Below are positions 1 to 11,740 of a DNA stretch of 64,000 bases, in pieces; position 1 is the stretch's first letter; each line of letters starts with the position of its first letter. The notes under the pieces were generated by a model that saw nothing but the letters and a program-made list of their open reading frames with translations, was not told where the DNA came from and did not search any database. Source of the DNA: an uncultured Dongia sp. (lineage in GTDB: Bacteria; Pseudomonadota; Alphaproteobacteria; Dongiales; Dongiaceae); the NCBI RefSeq assembly GCF_936916975.1, contig NZ_CAKZGO010000004.1:682001-746000 (forward strand), in the 5' to 3' direction. The position numbers and the translations under genes are program-made.

Positions 1-734
1 TGAAGATCGCAATCGACCCGGTGATGGGCGTACAGCCCTTCCACGCGCGCCAGGTTGCGTTCTTCCTGAAGCTGACCGGTAACCAGATCGGCTCGGCCAC
101 CAAATTCATCATGGCGCTGTACAAGGCGTTCACCGAGCTTGATTGCTCGATCGTCGAAATCAACCCGCTGGTCATCACGGGTGCTGGCGACGTACTGGCC
201 TTGGATGCCAAGATCAACTTCGACGACAACGCGCTCTTCCGTCACAAGGACGTCGAAGATCTGCGCGATCCGGATGAAGAAGATCCGGCCGAGCTTGAAG
301 CCGCCAAGCACAGCCTCAACTACATCAAGCTCGATGGCTCGATCGGCTGCATGGTCAATGGTGCCGGCCTTGCCATGGCGACCATGGACATCATCAAGCT
401 CTATGGCGGATCGCCGGCGAACTTCCTCGATGTCGGTGGTGGTGCTACAAAAGAACGCGTCACCGCAGCGTTTAAAATCATTCTCTCCGATCCCAATGTC
501 GAAGGCATTCTGGTCAACATCTTCGGCGGTATCATGCGCTGCGACGTGATCGCCGAGGGCGTCGTGGCGGCGGCCCGCGAGGTCAGCCTGCATGTGCCCT
601 TGGTGGTTCGCCTCGAAGGCACCAATGTCGAATTGGGTAAGAAGATTCTGGCTCAGTCCGGGCTTCCCATCCTGTCCGCCGACAATCTCGCGGACGCGGC
701 CGAGAAGGTCGTCAAGGCCGTGAAGGAGGCTTGA
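1..734 (+). CDS. sucC: Succinyl-CoA ligase (ADP-forming) beta subunit, 3' part
   Basis: This is the C-terminal part of the beta subunit of succinyl-CoA synthetase, which makes succinate and ATP/GTP in the TCA cycle. The gene is cut by the window edge; the first full in-frame codon is at 3. Visible family features are the end of the ATP-grasp domain ([11 protein letters not shown], then [11 protein letters not shown]) and the CoA-ligase domain with the glycine-rich phosphate-binding stretch [12 protein letters not shown] and [15 protein letters not shown]. About 243 residues of the roughly 390 usual are present. It ends 6 bp before sucD, so the two subunits are clearly co-transcribed. The identification is firm; only the N-terminus is missing. 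Confidence 0.97.
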   Translation, partial: KIAIDPVMGVQPFHARQVAFFLKLTGNQIGSATKFIMALYKAFTELDCSIVEINPLVITGAGDVLALDAKINFDDNALFRHKDVEDLRDPDEEDPAELEAAKHSLNYIKLDGSIGCMVNGAGLAMATMDIIKLYGGSPANFLDVGGGATKERVTAAFKIILSDPNVEGILVNIFGGIMRCDVIAEGVVAAAREVSLHVPLVVRLEGTNVELGKKILAQSGLPILSADNLADAAEKVVKAVKEA

Positions 735-740
735 GGAATC

Positions 741-1616
741 ATGTCCGTACTCGTCAATAAAAACACCAAAGTCATCTGTCAGGGTTTCACCGGTGCGCAA
801 GGCACGTTCCATTCGGAACAGGCCATCGCCTATGGCACCAAGATGGTGGGCGGCGTCACCCCCGGTAAAGGCGGCACCAAGCATCTCGATTTGCCGGTGT
901 TCGACACCGTGTTCGACGCGGTCGCCAAGACCGGCGCCAATGCCAGCGTCATCTATGTCCCGCCGCCCTTCGCGGCCGACGCCATCCTGGAAGCGATCGA
1001 CGCCAGGCTGCCGCTGGTGGTGTGCATCACCGAAGGTATCCCGGTGCTCGACATGGTGCGGGTGAAGCGCGCCTTGGCCAATTCCGCGACACGCCTCATC
1101 GGGCCGAACTGCCCGGGCGTCATCACGCCGGAAGAATGCAAGATCGGCATCATGCCCGGCCACATCCACAGGAAGGGCAAGATCGGCATCGTGTCACGCT
1201 CCGGCACATTGACCTATGAGGCGGTCGCCCAGACCACGGCCGCCGGCCTCGGCCAGAGCACCTGCATCGGCATCGGCGGCGATCCGGTCAACGGCACCAA
1301 TTTCGTCGACTGCCTGGAACTGTTCATGGCCGATGACGAAACCCAGGGCATCGTCATGATCGGCGAAATCGGCGGCAATGCCGAGGAAGACGCGGCGGAA
1401 TATTACAAGGCCGCCAAGAAGAAAAAACCCATCGTCGGCTTCATCGCCGGCGTCACGGCCCCTCCGGGCCGCCGCATGGGCCATGCCGGCGCCATCATCA
1501 GCGGCGGCAAGGGCGGTTCCGGCGACAAGATCGAAGCCATGCGCTCGGCTGGCTACGTGGTCGCCGATTCCCCCGCCAGTCTTGGCTCGTCGATGCTGAA
1601 AGCGATGGGCAAGTAA
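741..1616 (+). CDS. sucD: Succinyl-CoA ligase (ADP-forming) alpha subunit
   Basis: This is the alpha subunit of succinyl-CoA synthetase, 291 aa, the full length expected. The N-terminal CoA-binding Rossmann domain begins [19 protein letters not shown], and the ligase domain carries the phosphorylated histidine (H248) in [27 protein letters not shown] is the other family signature. The start ATG lies 6 bp after the sucC stop, and the shared Shine-Dalgarno (ggaggcttgagg) lies at the end of sucC. It works with the beta subunit on succinyl-CoA produced by SucAB-Lpd, encoded just downstream. Confidence 0.98.
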   Translation: MSVLVNKNTKVICQGFTGAQGTFHSEQAIAYGTKMVGGVTPGKGGTKHLDLPVFDTVFDAVAKTGANASVIYVPPPFAADAILEAIDARLPLVVCITEGIPVLDMVRVKRALANSATRLIGPNCPGVITPEECKIGIMPGHIHRKGKIGIVSRSGTLTYEAVAQTTAAGLGQSTCIGIGGDPVNGTNFVDCLELFMADDETQGIVMIGEIGGNAEEDAAEYYKAAKKKKPIVGFIAGVTAPPGRRMGHAGAIISGGKGGSGDKIEAMRSAGYVVADSPASLGSSMLKAMGK

Positions 1617-1986
1617 GGGTGCTGCCGATCCCAAAAGGGTCCGCTGACCGACCAAACGCCATCATCATGCCAGGTCCCGGGTTGATATCCCGGGACCTGG
1701 TTGCTATCTGGAAAATATCCTTCCCCGGCCGGGCGCTGCGGGAAATCGTAACCATTGGGTAACCATCACATGCGCAAATAACCCAGGGATAGAGTGGGGG
1801 ATTCCGTCGGCTTGGCCTTCTGGGGCAGACCGGGGATTTCTCCTGAATTACCCTCTCGGCAAAATGGGCTTGAGATCCATCCACCGGGACACTGAACCAG
1901 AACCGCTCTCCTGAAGGCCTTGGGTACAGGGGCTAGACCTTTTGGTGGCTTGACCTATTCAGGGCCGCGGCCCAAACGGGTGAATT
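1617..1986. other. Intergenic region sucD-sucA with one strong hairpin
   Basis: 370 bp with no convincing coding sequence. It contains a perfect 12-bp inverted repeat (listed separately) and otherwise unremarkable sequence up to sucA. The gap is much larger than the 6 bp between sucC and sucD, so sucA may have its own promoter here. A leftward open frame through 1498-1884 has no recognisable protein and overlaps sucD, so I do not call it. Confidence 0.6.
1670..1700 (+). terminator. Perfect 12-bp hairpin after sucD
   Basis: The arms 1670-1681 (ccaggtcccggg) and 1689-1700 (cccgggacctgg) pair perfectly around a 7-nt loop. The hairpin lies 54 bp after the sucD stop. The bases after it (ttgctatctgg) are not a U-tract, so it may be an attenuator, an RNA-stabilising 3' end or a weak terminator separating sucCD from sucAB. 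Confidence 0.55.
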
Positions 1987-4893
<2,907 letters not shown>

Positions 4894-4943
4894 GACACCG
4901 TCACCCGCATCGTCCAAAATTATCGAGCTTCTGGAGGTAGAGA

Positions 4944-6194
4944 ATGACAACCCCGATCACGGTGCCCGCCTTGGGCGAATCGGTCAGCGAGGCGACGGTC
5001 GCCAAGTGGATGAAGAATGTCGGCGATGCCGTGAAAAAGGATGAGGCGCTGGTCGAGCTGGAGACCGACAAGGTCACCGTCGAGGTCTTCGCCAGTGTCG
5101 CCGGCACCCTGGGCGAAATCATCGCGCCCGCCGGCACCACGGTCGCCGTCGGTACGCTCATCGGCAACATCTCGGCCGGTGGCGCTGCTGCAGCACCCGT
5201 CGCCAAGCCCGCTGCCGCAGCGGCAGCACCCGCCCCTTCCGTCGCCAAGGTTGCCCCAAGCCCGGTCGCCAATGGCGATGATCGCCTGGCGCCGGCCGTG
5301 CGCAAGCTGATCGAGGAAAGCGGTCTCAACCCCGCCGACATCGCGGCGAGCGGCAAGGACGGCCGCCTGACCAAGGCCGATGTGCAGGACCATCTGGACA
5401 AGAAGAAGGCCGCACCCGCTGCTGCACCGGCACCCGCGCCGGTCGCCGCTGCTCCGGCAGCTCCGGTGGCCCCCCATGTGCCCCGCGCGCTCGGCGAGCG
5501 CGAGGAGCGCGTGCCGATGTCGCGCCTGCGCAAGCGCATCGCCGAACGGCTGAAGCAGGCGCAGAACACCGCCGCCATGCTGACCACCTTCAACGAGGTG
5601 GACATGACGGCCGTCATGGCTCTGCGCGACAAATACAAGGAAGGCTTCGAGAAGCGCCACAAGGTGAAGCTGGGCTTCATGTCGTTCTTCGTGAAGGCAG
5701 CCATCCAGGCGCTCAAGGAAATTCCCGCGGTCAATGCCGAGATCGATGGCGGCGACATCATCTACAAGAACCATTACGACATCGGCGTCGCGGTCGGCAC
5801 CGAGCAGGGCCTGGTGGTTCCTGTCGTGCGTGACGTGGACGCGCTGAGCTTTGCCGGCATCGAGAGCACCATCGCCGAGCTTGGCAAGAAGGCCCGCGAC
5901 GGCAAGCTCTCGATCGAGGATCTCACCGGCGGCACCTTCACCATTTCCAACGGCGGCACCTATGGCTCGCTGATGTCGACGCCGATCATCAACCCGCCGC
6001 AATCAGCCATCCTCGGCATGCACAAGATCCAGCAGCGCCCGATGGTGGTCGACGGCAAGATCGAGATCCGCCCGATGATGTATCTGGCGCTCTCCTACGA
6101 CCACCGCATCATCGATGGCCGCGAGGCGGTGACCTTCCTGGTCCGCCTCAAGGAAAGCCTCGAGGATCCGCAGCGCCTGCTGATCGAGATGTAA
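4944..6194 (+). CDS. sucB: 2-oxoglutarate dehydrogenase E2 (dihydrolipoyl succinyltransferase)
   Basis: This is the core E2 of the 2-oxoglutarate dehydrogenase complex; it transfers succinyl from lipoyl-lysine to CoA. Its 416 aa show, in order, one lipoyl domain with the modified lysine K43 in [12 protein letters not shown], an Ala/Pro-rich linker, a peripheral-subunit-binding domain (about 112-150, [19 protein letters not shown]), a second Ala/Pro linker and the catalytic domain. The catalytic domain ends in [13 protein letters not shown] with H387 and D391. A strong Shine-Dalgarno (ctggaggtagag) precedes the ATG. It lies 50 bp after sucA and 4 bp before the C39-like gene. Confidence 0.98.
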   Translation: MTTPITVPALGESVSEATVAKWMKNVGDAVKKDEALVELETDKVTVEVFASVAGTLGEIIAPAGTTVAVGTLIGNISAGGAAAAPVAKPAAAAAAPAPSVAKVAPSPVANGDDRLAPAVRKLIEESGLNPADIAASGKDGRLTKADVQDHLDKKKAAPAAAPAPAPVAAAPAAPVAPHVPRALGEREERVPMSRLRKRIAERLKQAQNTAAMLTTFNEVDMTAVMALRDKYKEGFEKRHKVKLGFMSFFVKAAIQALKEIPAVNAEIDGGDIIYKNHYDIGVAVGTEQGLVVPVVRDVDALSFAGIESTIAELGKKARDGKLSIEDLTGGTFTISNGGTYGSLMSTPIINPPQSAILGMHKIQQRPMVVDGKIEIRPMMYLALSYDHRIIDGREAVTFLVRLKESLEDPQRLLIEM

Positions 6195-6198
6195 CGAG

Positions 6199-6915
6199 AT
6201 GGCGATTGCCAAGCGGGCCAAAAAAGCCGTCGTCCATGCGAAAGCGACACCGGTCGCCGCCGCCAGGCGCAAGCGGCGGCGGCTGCCTTACTACAACCAG
6301 AGCACCAACTTCACCTGCGGGGCTGCGTCCCTGCTGATGGCGATGCGCGGGCTGGACAAGGAAATCCCGTTCGACCGTGTCCATGAATTGCAGGTCTGGC
6401 GCGAAGCCAACACCGTCTATATGGGTGCGGGGCACCCCGGCTCGTCGCCCTATGGCATCGCGCTCGCCGCCTGGCGGCGCGGCTTCCATGCCGAGATCTG
6501 GGTCAGCCATAAGGGCGCCATCCTGCTCGACTACCAGAAGAAGCCGGATTGGCGGAAGGCCGGCAAGCTGGTGCAGGATTCCGACGCAGCCAATGTGCGC
6601 GACCTGGGCATGCCGATCGAAAAGCGAAGCTGGGACGTCGCTGATCTTGCCGCCGCCTGCGCCGAAGGTGCCGTGCCGATCGTCCTCGTCTCGACCAAAG
6701 CCTTTCACGGCGACAACACCCCGCATTGGGTAGTCTTTGCCGACAGTGACGCGACCCAGGTCTATATCAACGACCCGTGGATCTCGCGCAACAAGGGCCA
6801 GACCGCGAAATCGCAGACCGGCCGCGCGGCCAGTCACGCCGCCTTCATGAACATGGCAAAATACGGTCCCCGCGGCGAACGCGCCGTCGTCCTCATCCGT
6901 GGTCCCCAAATCTAA
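6199..6915 (+). CDS. C39-like cysteine peptidase family protein (DUF3335-like)
   Basis: A 238-aa protein with a basic N-terminus (about 30 residues rich in Lys/Arg/Ala, not a clear signal peptide) followed by a papain-like C39-type fold. The likely catalytic cysteine is C40 in NFTCGAASLLMAM, the histidine is H176 in NTPHWVVF, and the Asn/Asp pair is N191-D192 in YINDPW. This resembles the DUF3335/Peptidase_C39-like family found beside RimK-type ATP-grasp and GNAT genes in other bacteria. Here it sits inside the odh operon, 4 bp after sucB and before lpd, so it is almost certainly co-transcribed with them. Its substrate is unknown. A role in processing or modifying a peptide or protein tail is possible but is inference. 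Confidence 0.75.
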   Translation: MAIAKRAKKAVVHAKATPVAAARRKRRRLPYYNQSTNFTCGAASLLMAMRGLDKEIPFDRVHELQVWREANTVYMGAGHPGSSPYGIALAAWRRGFHAEIWVSHKGAILLDYQKKPDWRKAGKLVQDSDAANVRDLGMPIEKRSWDVADLAAACAEGAVPIVLVSTKAFHGDNTPHWVVFADSDATQVYINDPWISRNKGQTAKSQTGRAASHAAFMNMAKYGPRGERAVVLIRGPQI

Positions 6916-6966
6916 TTCAAGACATTTAATCTAGAGCAGGCCGAAAGGTCCCAAGGGAGTAGCGTT

Positions 6967-8370
6967 ATGGCCGAAGAATCCTTCGACGTCGTCGTCATCG
7001 GTGGTGGCCCGGGCGGCTATGTCTGCGCCATCAAGGCGGCACAGCTCGGCCTCAGCGTGGCCTGCATCGAAAAGCGCGGCGCGCTCGGCGGCACCTGCCT
7101 CAATGTGGGGTGCATCCCATCAAAGGCGTTGCTCGCCTCGTCCGAGAAATACGAAGAAGCCGGTCACCATCTGGCGGCCCACGGCATCAAGGTGAGCGGC
7201 GTCGCCCTCGACCTCGCCGCCATGCAGGCGCGCAAGGACAAGGTGGTGGGCGAACTCACCAAGGGCATCGAGTTCCTGTTCAAGAAGAACAAGATCACCT
7301 ATCTCAAGGGCACCGGCACGCTGCAGGGCAACGGCAAGGTCGCGGTGAGCGGCGAGACCAAGCAGGTCGTGACCGCCAAGAACATCGTCATTGCGACAGG
7401 CTCGGATTCGACCCCGCTGCCCGGCCTCACCATCGATGAGAAGAAGATCGTGACCTCGACCGGCGGTCTCACCCTCGACAAGGTGCCGGAGCATCTCGTG
7501 GTCGTCGGCGGTGGCGTCATCGGCCTGGAGCTCGGTTCCGTCTGGCGGCGCTTAGGGGCCAAGGTGACGGTGGTTGAATTCCTCGATCGCATCGTGCCCA
7601 CCATGGATACCGAGATCGGCAGCCAATTCCAGAAACTGCTCGCCAAGCAGGGCATCGAATTCCGCTTGGGACAAAAGGTCACCGGCGCCAAGGCGAAAGG
7701 CGCCCGCACTGAACTCACCGTCGAGCCCGCCAAAGGTGGCGCAGCGGAATCGATCGTCGCCGACATCGTGCTGGTCTCAATCGGCCGCAGGCCCTATGTC
7801 GATGGCCTCGGTCTCGACAAGGCCGGCGTGAAGCTGGATGAGAAGGGCCGCATCGCCACCAACGGCCATTTCGCCACCAACGTGCCCGGAATCTATGCCA
7901 TCGGCGATGTCATCGTCGGCCCCATGCTGGCCCACAAGGCCGAGGAGGAAGGCGTTGCCCTCGCCGAAATCCTCGCTGGCCAGAAAGGCCATGTGAATTA
8001 TGACGCCTGTCCCAACATCGTCTACACCCAGCCGGAATTAGCTTCCGTCGGCAAGACCGAAGAGGAACTGAAGGCTGCGGGCGTCGTTTACAAGGTCGGC
8101 AAGTTCCCGTTCATGGTGAACGCGCGTGCCAAGGCGGCTGGGGATACAGATGGCAGCGTCAAATTGCTGGCTGATGCAAAAACCGACCGGTTGCTCGGCG
8201 CCCATATCCTGGGGCCGGGCGCCGGCACGCTCATCCATGAGTGTGTTATGGCGATGGAATTCCAAGCGTCGGCGGAAGATGTCGCCCGCGCCTTCCATGG
8301 CCATCCCACCCATAACGAAGCGATCAAGGAAGCGGCACTGGCCATCAGCAGCAAGACCATTCATATGTAG
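6967..8370 (+). CDS. lpd: Dihydrolipoyl dehydrogenase (E3)
   Basis: This FAD-dependent E3 reoxidises dihydrolipoyl groups on SucB with NAD+. It is 467 aa, full length. The FAD motif VVVIGGGPGGYVCAIKAAQLG, the redox disulfide C44/C49 in GGTCLNVGCIPSKALL, the NAD motif VVVGGGVIGLELGSVWRRLG and the C-terminal His-Glu pair (HGHPTHNEAIKEAAL) are all present. It is preceded by a plausible Shine-Dalgarno (aagggagtagcgtt) 52 bp after the C39-like gene. The stop region is tandemly duplicated: 8366-8377 is repeated at 8381-8392 with one change, giving a second in-frame stop. Confidence 0.98.
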   Translation: MAEESFDVVVIGGGPGGYVCAIKAAQLGLSVACIEKRGALGGTCLNVGCIPSKALLASSEKYEEAGHHLAAHGIKVSGVALDLAAMQARKDKVVGELTKGIEFLFKKNKITYLKGTGTLQGNGKVAVSGETKQVVTAKNIVIATGSDSTPLPGLTIDEKKIVTSTGGLTLDKVPEHLVVVGGGVIGLELGSVWRRLGAKVTVVEFLDRIVPTMDTEIGSQFQKLLAKQGIEFRLGQKVTGAKAKGARTELTVEPAKGGAAESIVADIVLVSIGRRPYVDGLGLDKAGVKLDEKGRIATNGHFATNVPGIYAIGDVIVGPMLAHKAEEEGVALAEILAGQKGHVNYDACPNIVYTQPELASVGKTEEELKAAGVVYKVGKFPFMVNARAKAAGDTDGSVKLLADAKTDRLLGAHILGPGAGTLIHECVMAMEFQASAEDVARAFHGHPTHNEAIKEAALAISSKTIHM

Positions 8371-8430
8371 TCCAGCCGGGTGTAATCCAGCCCAACTCGT
8401 TTCAGGCGGGCGGCCAATTACGGCGGGGCA

Positions 8431-10314
8431 ATGCTGGAAGATTTGAGATCGACCATCGATGGTCTGTTGGACGAGGCGGTGAATGCCTTCGAAGGCAATC
8501 ACGCCCAGGCCCTCGGCTTGACGCTCCGTGCCCTGACGTTGGCGCTCGAAGACGGCGATGCCGGACTTATCGCGCGCTGCCAGCTGGAATGCGCGCGCCA
8601 GCAGCGGGTGATGTGCCAATACGGCCAGGCGCTCAACAATCTCGAAAGCAGTCATAAATATTTCGTGCGCACCGGCGATCGCCTGCGCGAGGGGATCGCC
8701 CTGCGCACCTATGCCGCGATCTATGACGAGGTCGGGCTGTTCGACGAGGCGCTCGACAGCAATCAGCGCGCGCTCGCCTTGTTCGAGCAGGAGCACGAGA
8801 CCCATTTCCGCGCCATCTGTTTCGAAGACACCGGCAATATCATGCGCCGGCGCGGCTATCACGCCGAAGCTATAGCCGCCTTCGAGAGTGGTCTCGCCTT
8901 GCTCGATGAATTGCCGCCCGGTCGCCATGTCACGCGCTCGCGCGCACATCTCGGCTGCGGCCTGCTGGATGCCTGCCTCGAAGCCGGTGACGACGCGCGC
9001 GTGCTGAACAATGTCGGCCGTGTCATGGAACAGATCTGCGCCATCGCCAACGGCAATCTCGAAGCCTATTGCCACAGCATGGCGGCATTGGCGCAAGCTC
9101 GGAAGGGCGATGCCGCCGCCAGCCTCGCCACAGCTGCCACGGCGCGCCATGCGTTGACCCGCGCCGAATCACCCTATGAACGCGTCGGCTGCCTGATGCA
9201 TCTTGGCCGCGCCCGCGATGCGCTGGGCGATTACACGCAAGCCCAGGCATTGCTCACCGAGGCGCTGGAAACAGCGATGGTGGCCGGCATCCAGGATTTG
9301 ACGCTGAAATGCCATGCCGAGCTCGCACAGATCTGCGAGCGCGCCGGCGAGGTGGATCTGGCGCTTCAGCATCTCAAGACATTGCGCCGCCTGGAGGCCG
9401 ATCTTCTCGACAGCCGTACAGATATCCGTCTCGACCGCCTGCGCCTGGAAGTCGAGCGCGAACGCTCGCGCCATACCGAGGTGGATCTGGCACGCCAGGA
9501 ATTGGAGCGCGAAGTGGCAGCCCGCACCGTTGAGTTGCGCGCTGCCAAGGAAGCGGCGGAGCACGCCAACCGCACCAAGAGCATGTTCCTCGCCAATATG
9601 AGCCACGAGCTGCGCACGCCGTTGAATGCCATCAACGGCTATTCCGAGGCGATGGCGATGGAACTGTTCGGCCGCCTGGGCGAGCGGCGCTATGTCGAAT
9701 ATGCGCAGCATATCTGGACCAGCGGCCGGCATCTGCTCTCGCTGATCAATTCCGTGCTGGACCTCTCGAAGGTCGAGGCCGGACAGATGGAGATCAATCC
9801 AGAGAGGCTCTCGGTCCGCAGTATCGTCGACGAGTGCCTGGCGCTGGTCATGGTGCAGGCCGAAGGCAACGGGCTGACGCTGGTGGCCGACGATATCCCC
9901 GCCCGCCTCACGATGGCGGCCGATCCGCGCGCGATCAAGCAGGTCCTGGTCAACCTCCTCGGCAACGCGCTGAAATTCACGCCGCCCGGTGGGACCATCA
10001 CGCTGCGGGCCTCAGATGGCGGCAACAACACTGAAATCATGGTCACCGATACCGGCATCGGCATGTCGGCAGCGGACATCCCGCGCGCCCTCGAGGAATT
10101 CGGCCAGATCGACAATGCCTATGCCCGCCAGCATGCTGGCACGGGCCTCGGCCTGCCCTTGGCAAAGTCATTGGTCGAGCTGCATGGCGGTACGCTGAGC
10201 ATCACCTCGGCACCCAAGAAGGGCACCACCGTCACCATCCGCCTGCCCAAGCCGATGGAACCAGCGATGGCGCTGCCAGAACGTGGGCTCAGTTCGCGCG
10301 TAGGTAACGTTTGA
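8431..10314 (+). CDS. Soluble sensor histidine kinase with TPR-type input region
   Basis: A 627-aa hybrid-free histidine kinase. Residues 1-330 form TPR-like helical repeats, for example ALRTYAAIYDEVGLFDEALDSNQRALALFEQ. A coiled coil follows (330-385), then HisKA with the phospho-acceptor H392 in LANMSHELRTPLNAI, and then HATPase_c (VNLLGNALKFTPPGG, DTGIGM, GTGLGLPLAKSLVELHGG). I see no transmembrane segment or signal peptide, so it should sense inside the cytoplasm, probably through protein-protein contacts. No response regulator or receiver domain is encoded nearby, so it is an orphan kinase. It begins 60 bp after lpd; whether it shares the odh transcript is unclear. Its 3' end overlaps the convergent GH5 gene by 26 bp. 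Confidence 0.9.
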   Translation: MLEDLRSTIDGLLDEAVNAFEGNHAQALGLTLRALTLALEDGDAGLIARCQLECARQQRVMCQYGQALNNLESSHKYFVRTGDRLREGIALRTYAAIYDEVGLFDEALDSNQRALALFEQEHETHFRAICFEDTGNIMRRRGYHAEAIAAFESGLALLDELPPGRHVTRSRAHLGCGLLDACLEAGDDARVLNNVGRVMEQICAIANGNLEAYCHSMAALAQARKGDAAASLATAATARHALTRAESPYERVGCLMHLGRARDALGDYTQAQALLTEALETAMVAGIQDLTLKCHAELAQICERAGEVDLALQHLKTLRRLEADLLDSRTDIRLDRLRLEVERERSRHTEVDLARQELEREVAARTVELRAAKEAAEHANRTKSMFLANMSHELRTPLNAINGYSEAMAMELFGRLGERRYVEYAQHIWTSGRHLLSLINSVLDLSKVEAGQMEINPERLSVRSIVDECLALVMVQAEGNGLTLVADDIPARLTMAADPRAIKQVLVNLLGNALKFTPPGGTITLRASDGGNNTEIMVTDTGIGMSAADIPRALEEFGQIDNAYARQHAGTGLGLPLAKSLVELHGGTLSITSAPKKGTTVTIRLPKPMEPAMALPERGLSSRVGNV

Positions 10315-11269
10315 GGAACGCCCCCCAGGGGGTCAGCGAGCGGCCGTCGGAATTGCGCAGGCTAGGTCCATAGTCGACGTTCCAGCACCACCCCGTATAG
10401 GACAGCTTGTTGGCCTCCATCAGCGCTGCAAAGGGTTCGCCGAAACTCTTCGCCGTCCCGGCCCAATGTTCTTTTGAGCCCGGCTCGAATCCCCATTCCG
10501 TGACGATCACCGGCGCCTGTTCCGCGAGCGTCTCCAGCGTCGTCTTCCATTGCGCAAGATCGCCGCGCGGATAGACATGCCAGACATAGGCCGTGTTGGG
10601 ATCGTTGAGCGGATGCTCGGCCATGCCGCTGAGATCGAAGGCCCAGTTGGATCCTGCCGCGAGGATGACGTTGCTGTTGCCCTGGCCGCGGATGAGATGG
10701 GTGAGCTGCCGCCAATAGGGCGTCAGCTCCTGCCAGCGCGCGCCGTCTCCCTCGATGTCCTCGTCGTTGGACGAGACCGGTTCGTTCCACAGTTCGAAGA
10801 GGATGTCGTCATCCTTGAAGGTGCTGGCGATGGCGCGCCAGAAATCGAGTGCCAGCGACATCCGCGTGTCGTACCAATCGGTCGTCTCGCTGTCGGACGC
10901 CACGAAGAATTTCTGCACATAGCCGTCCGGCCAGCCAATGGCATGATAGTCGATGATGACATAGAGGCCCTCAGTGCGCGCCCATTCGACATGCTGGGTG
11001 AGGCGCGCCAGGGCACCGACCGTATCGTCGCGCCAATAGCCGGGATGGACTGAGAGACGCACGGTGTTGGCGCCCCATTCCTTGGCAATCTCAGGATACG
11101 GATTTTCATCGGCCGGCAGATCGCCGACGTCGCCCATGGCGATGCCTTTGAGGCGCAGGATCTGGCCCTGGTCGATGAAATGCGATCCGCGGACTTCCAG
11201 GGCTGACGCCGGGCCAGCGAAGACCCAGGACGACAACAGCAGAATGAGGCTTCCCATGAGGCTGCGCAT
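10289..11269 (-). CDS. Secreted glycoside hydrolase family 5 (cellulase-like)
   Basis: A 326-aa protein with a clear signal peptide (MRSLMGSLILLLSSWVFAGPASA) and a GH5-type TIM barrel. The acid/base is E163 in FELWNEPVSS and the nucleophile is E258 in VIVTEWGFEPGSK. H109 (IDYHA) and H231/Y233 (VWHVYP) match the conserved active-site positions. The expected activity is endo-beta-glucan hydrolysis in the periplasm or outside the cell. It is the last gene of a leftward operon, 9 bp after the GNAT and following two LtaS/OpgB-like genes, which suggests trimming of a surface or periplasmic glucan rather than plant-cellulose feeding (inference). Confidence 0.88.
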   Translation of the reverse strand: MRSLMGSLILLLSSWVFAGPASALEVRGSHFIDQGQILRLKGIAMGDVGDLPADENPYPEIAKEWGANTVRLSVHPGYWRDDTVGALARLTQHVEWARTEGLYVIIDYHAIGWPDGYVQKFFVASDSETTDWYDTRMSLALDFWRAIASTFKDDDILFELWNEPVSSNDEDIEGDGARWQELTPYWRQLTHLIRGQGNSNVILAAGSNWAFDLSGMAEHPLNDPNTAYVWHVYPRGDLAQWKTTLETLAEQAPVIVTEWGFEPGSKEHWAGTAKSFGEPFAALMEANKLSYTGWCWNVDYGPSLRNSDGRSLTPWGAFLKRYLRAN

Positions 11270-11278
11270 GGCGCCAGT

Positions 11279-11740
11279 CTAGTCGAGATTGAGCGACATC
11301 CAATCTAGATCTTCGATCAGCCGCCCGCCGATGCGGCGATAGAAATCGAGCGCCAGCTTGTTGGGCCGATAGACCGCCCAGAGCAATTGCCGCGCGCCAC
11401 TTGCCTTAGCTGCTGCAGCAGCCGCGTTCATCAAGGCCCGGCCGGCGCCTGAACGCCGGACCTTGGGGCGCACCCACAGATCGATCACGATCTCGATGCG
11501 CATGCCCTGGTCGATATCGTAATTTGGCGCCATCAGCAGATAGCCCAGCACTTGACCATCCGCCTCGGCGATGAAGCCACGAAAGGCCGGATGCGGGCCG
11601 AACCCGTCGGCCAGATAGCGTTCGCCCGTAAAGTTATGTCGCCAACGGTCGCCAAGCCCGGTGAGATAGGCGCCGAACTCCAGCACCATCTCCTGCACGA
11701 CATCGACATCGGCGGCGGTCAGTGGCCGGATTGCGGTCAT
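11279..11740 (-). CDS. GNAT family N-acetyltransferase
   Basis: A 153-aa acetyltransferase covering one GNAT fold. The acetyl-CoA-binding segment is LWVRPKVRRSGAGRALMNAAAAAAKASG, with the R/Q-x-x-G-x-A-type loop as RRSGAGRA, and the C-terminal strand follows (FYRRIGGRLIEDLDWMSL). Its ATG overlaps the stop of the upstream LtaS-like gene by 4 bp (ATGA), so the two are translationally coupled. The acceptor is unknown; because of the operon an amino sugar or amino-modified polymer is possible, but this is inference. Confidence 0.85.
   Translation of the reverse strand: MTAIRPLTAADVDVVQEMVLEFGAYLTGLGDRWRHNFTGERYLADGFGPHPAFRGFIAEADGQVLGYLLMAPNYDIDQGMRIEIVIDLWVRPKVRRSGAGRALMNAAAAAAKASGARQLLWAVYRPNKLALDFYRRIGGRLIEDLDWMSLNLD

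Noticed and set aside
1498-1884. Leftward 128-codon open frame over the end of sucD and the hairpin
   Set aside because: Composition is that of a shadow frame (Arg/Ser/Pro-rich), it overlaps a certain gene and has no family signature or Shine-Dalgarno.
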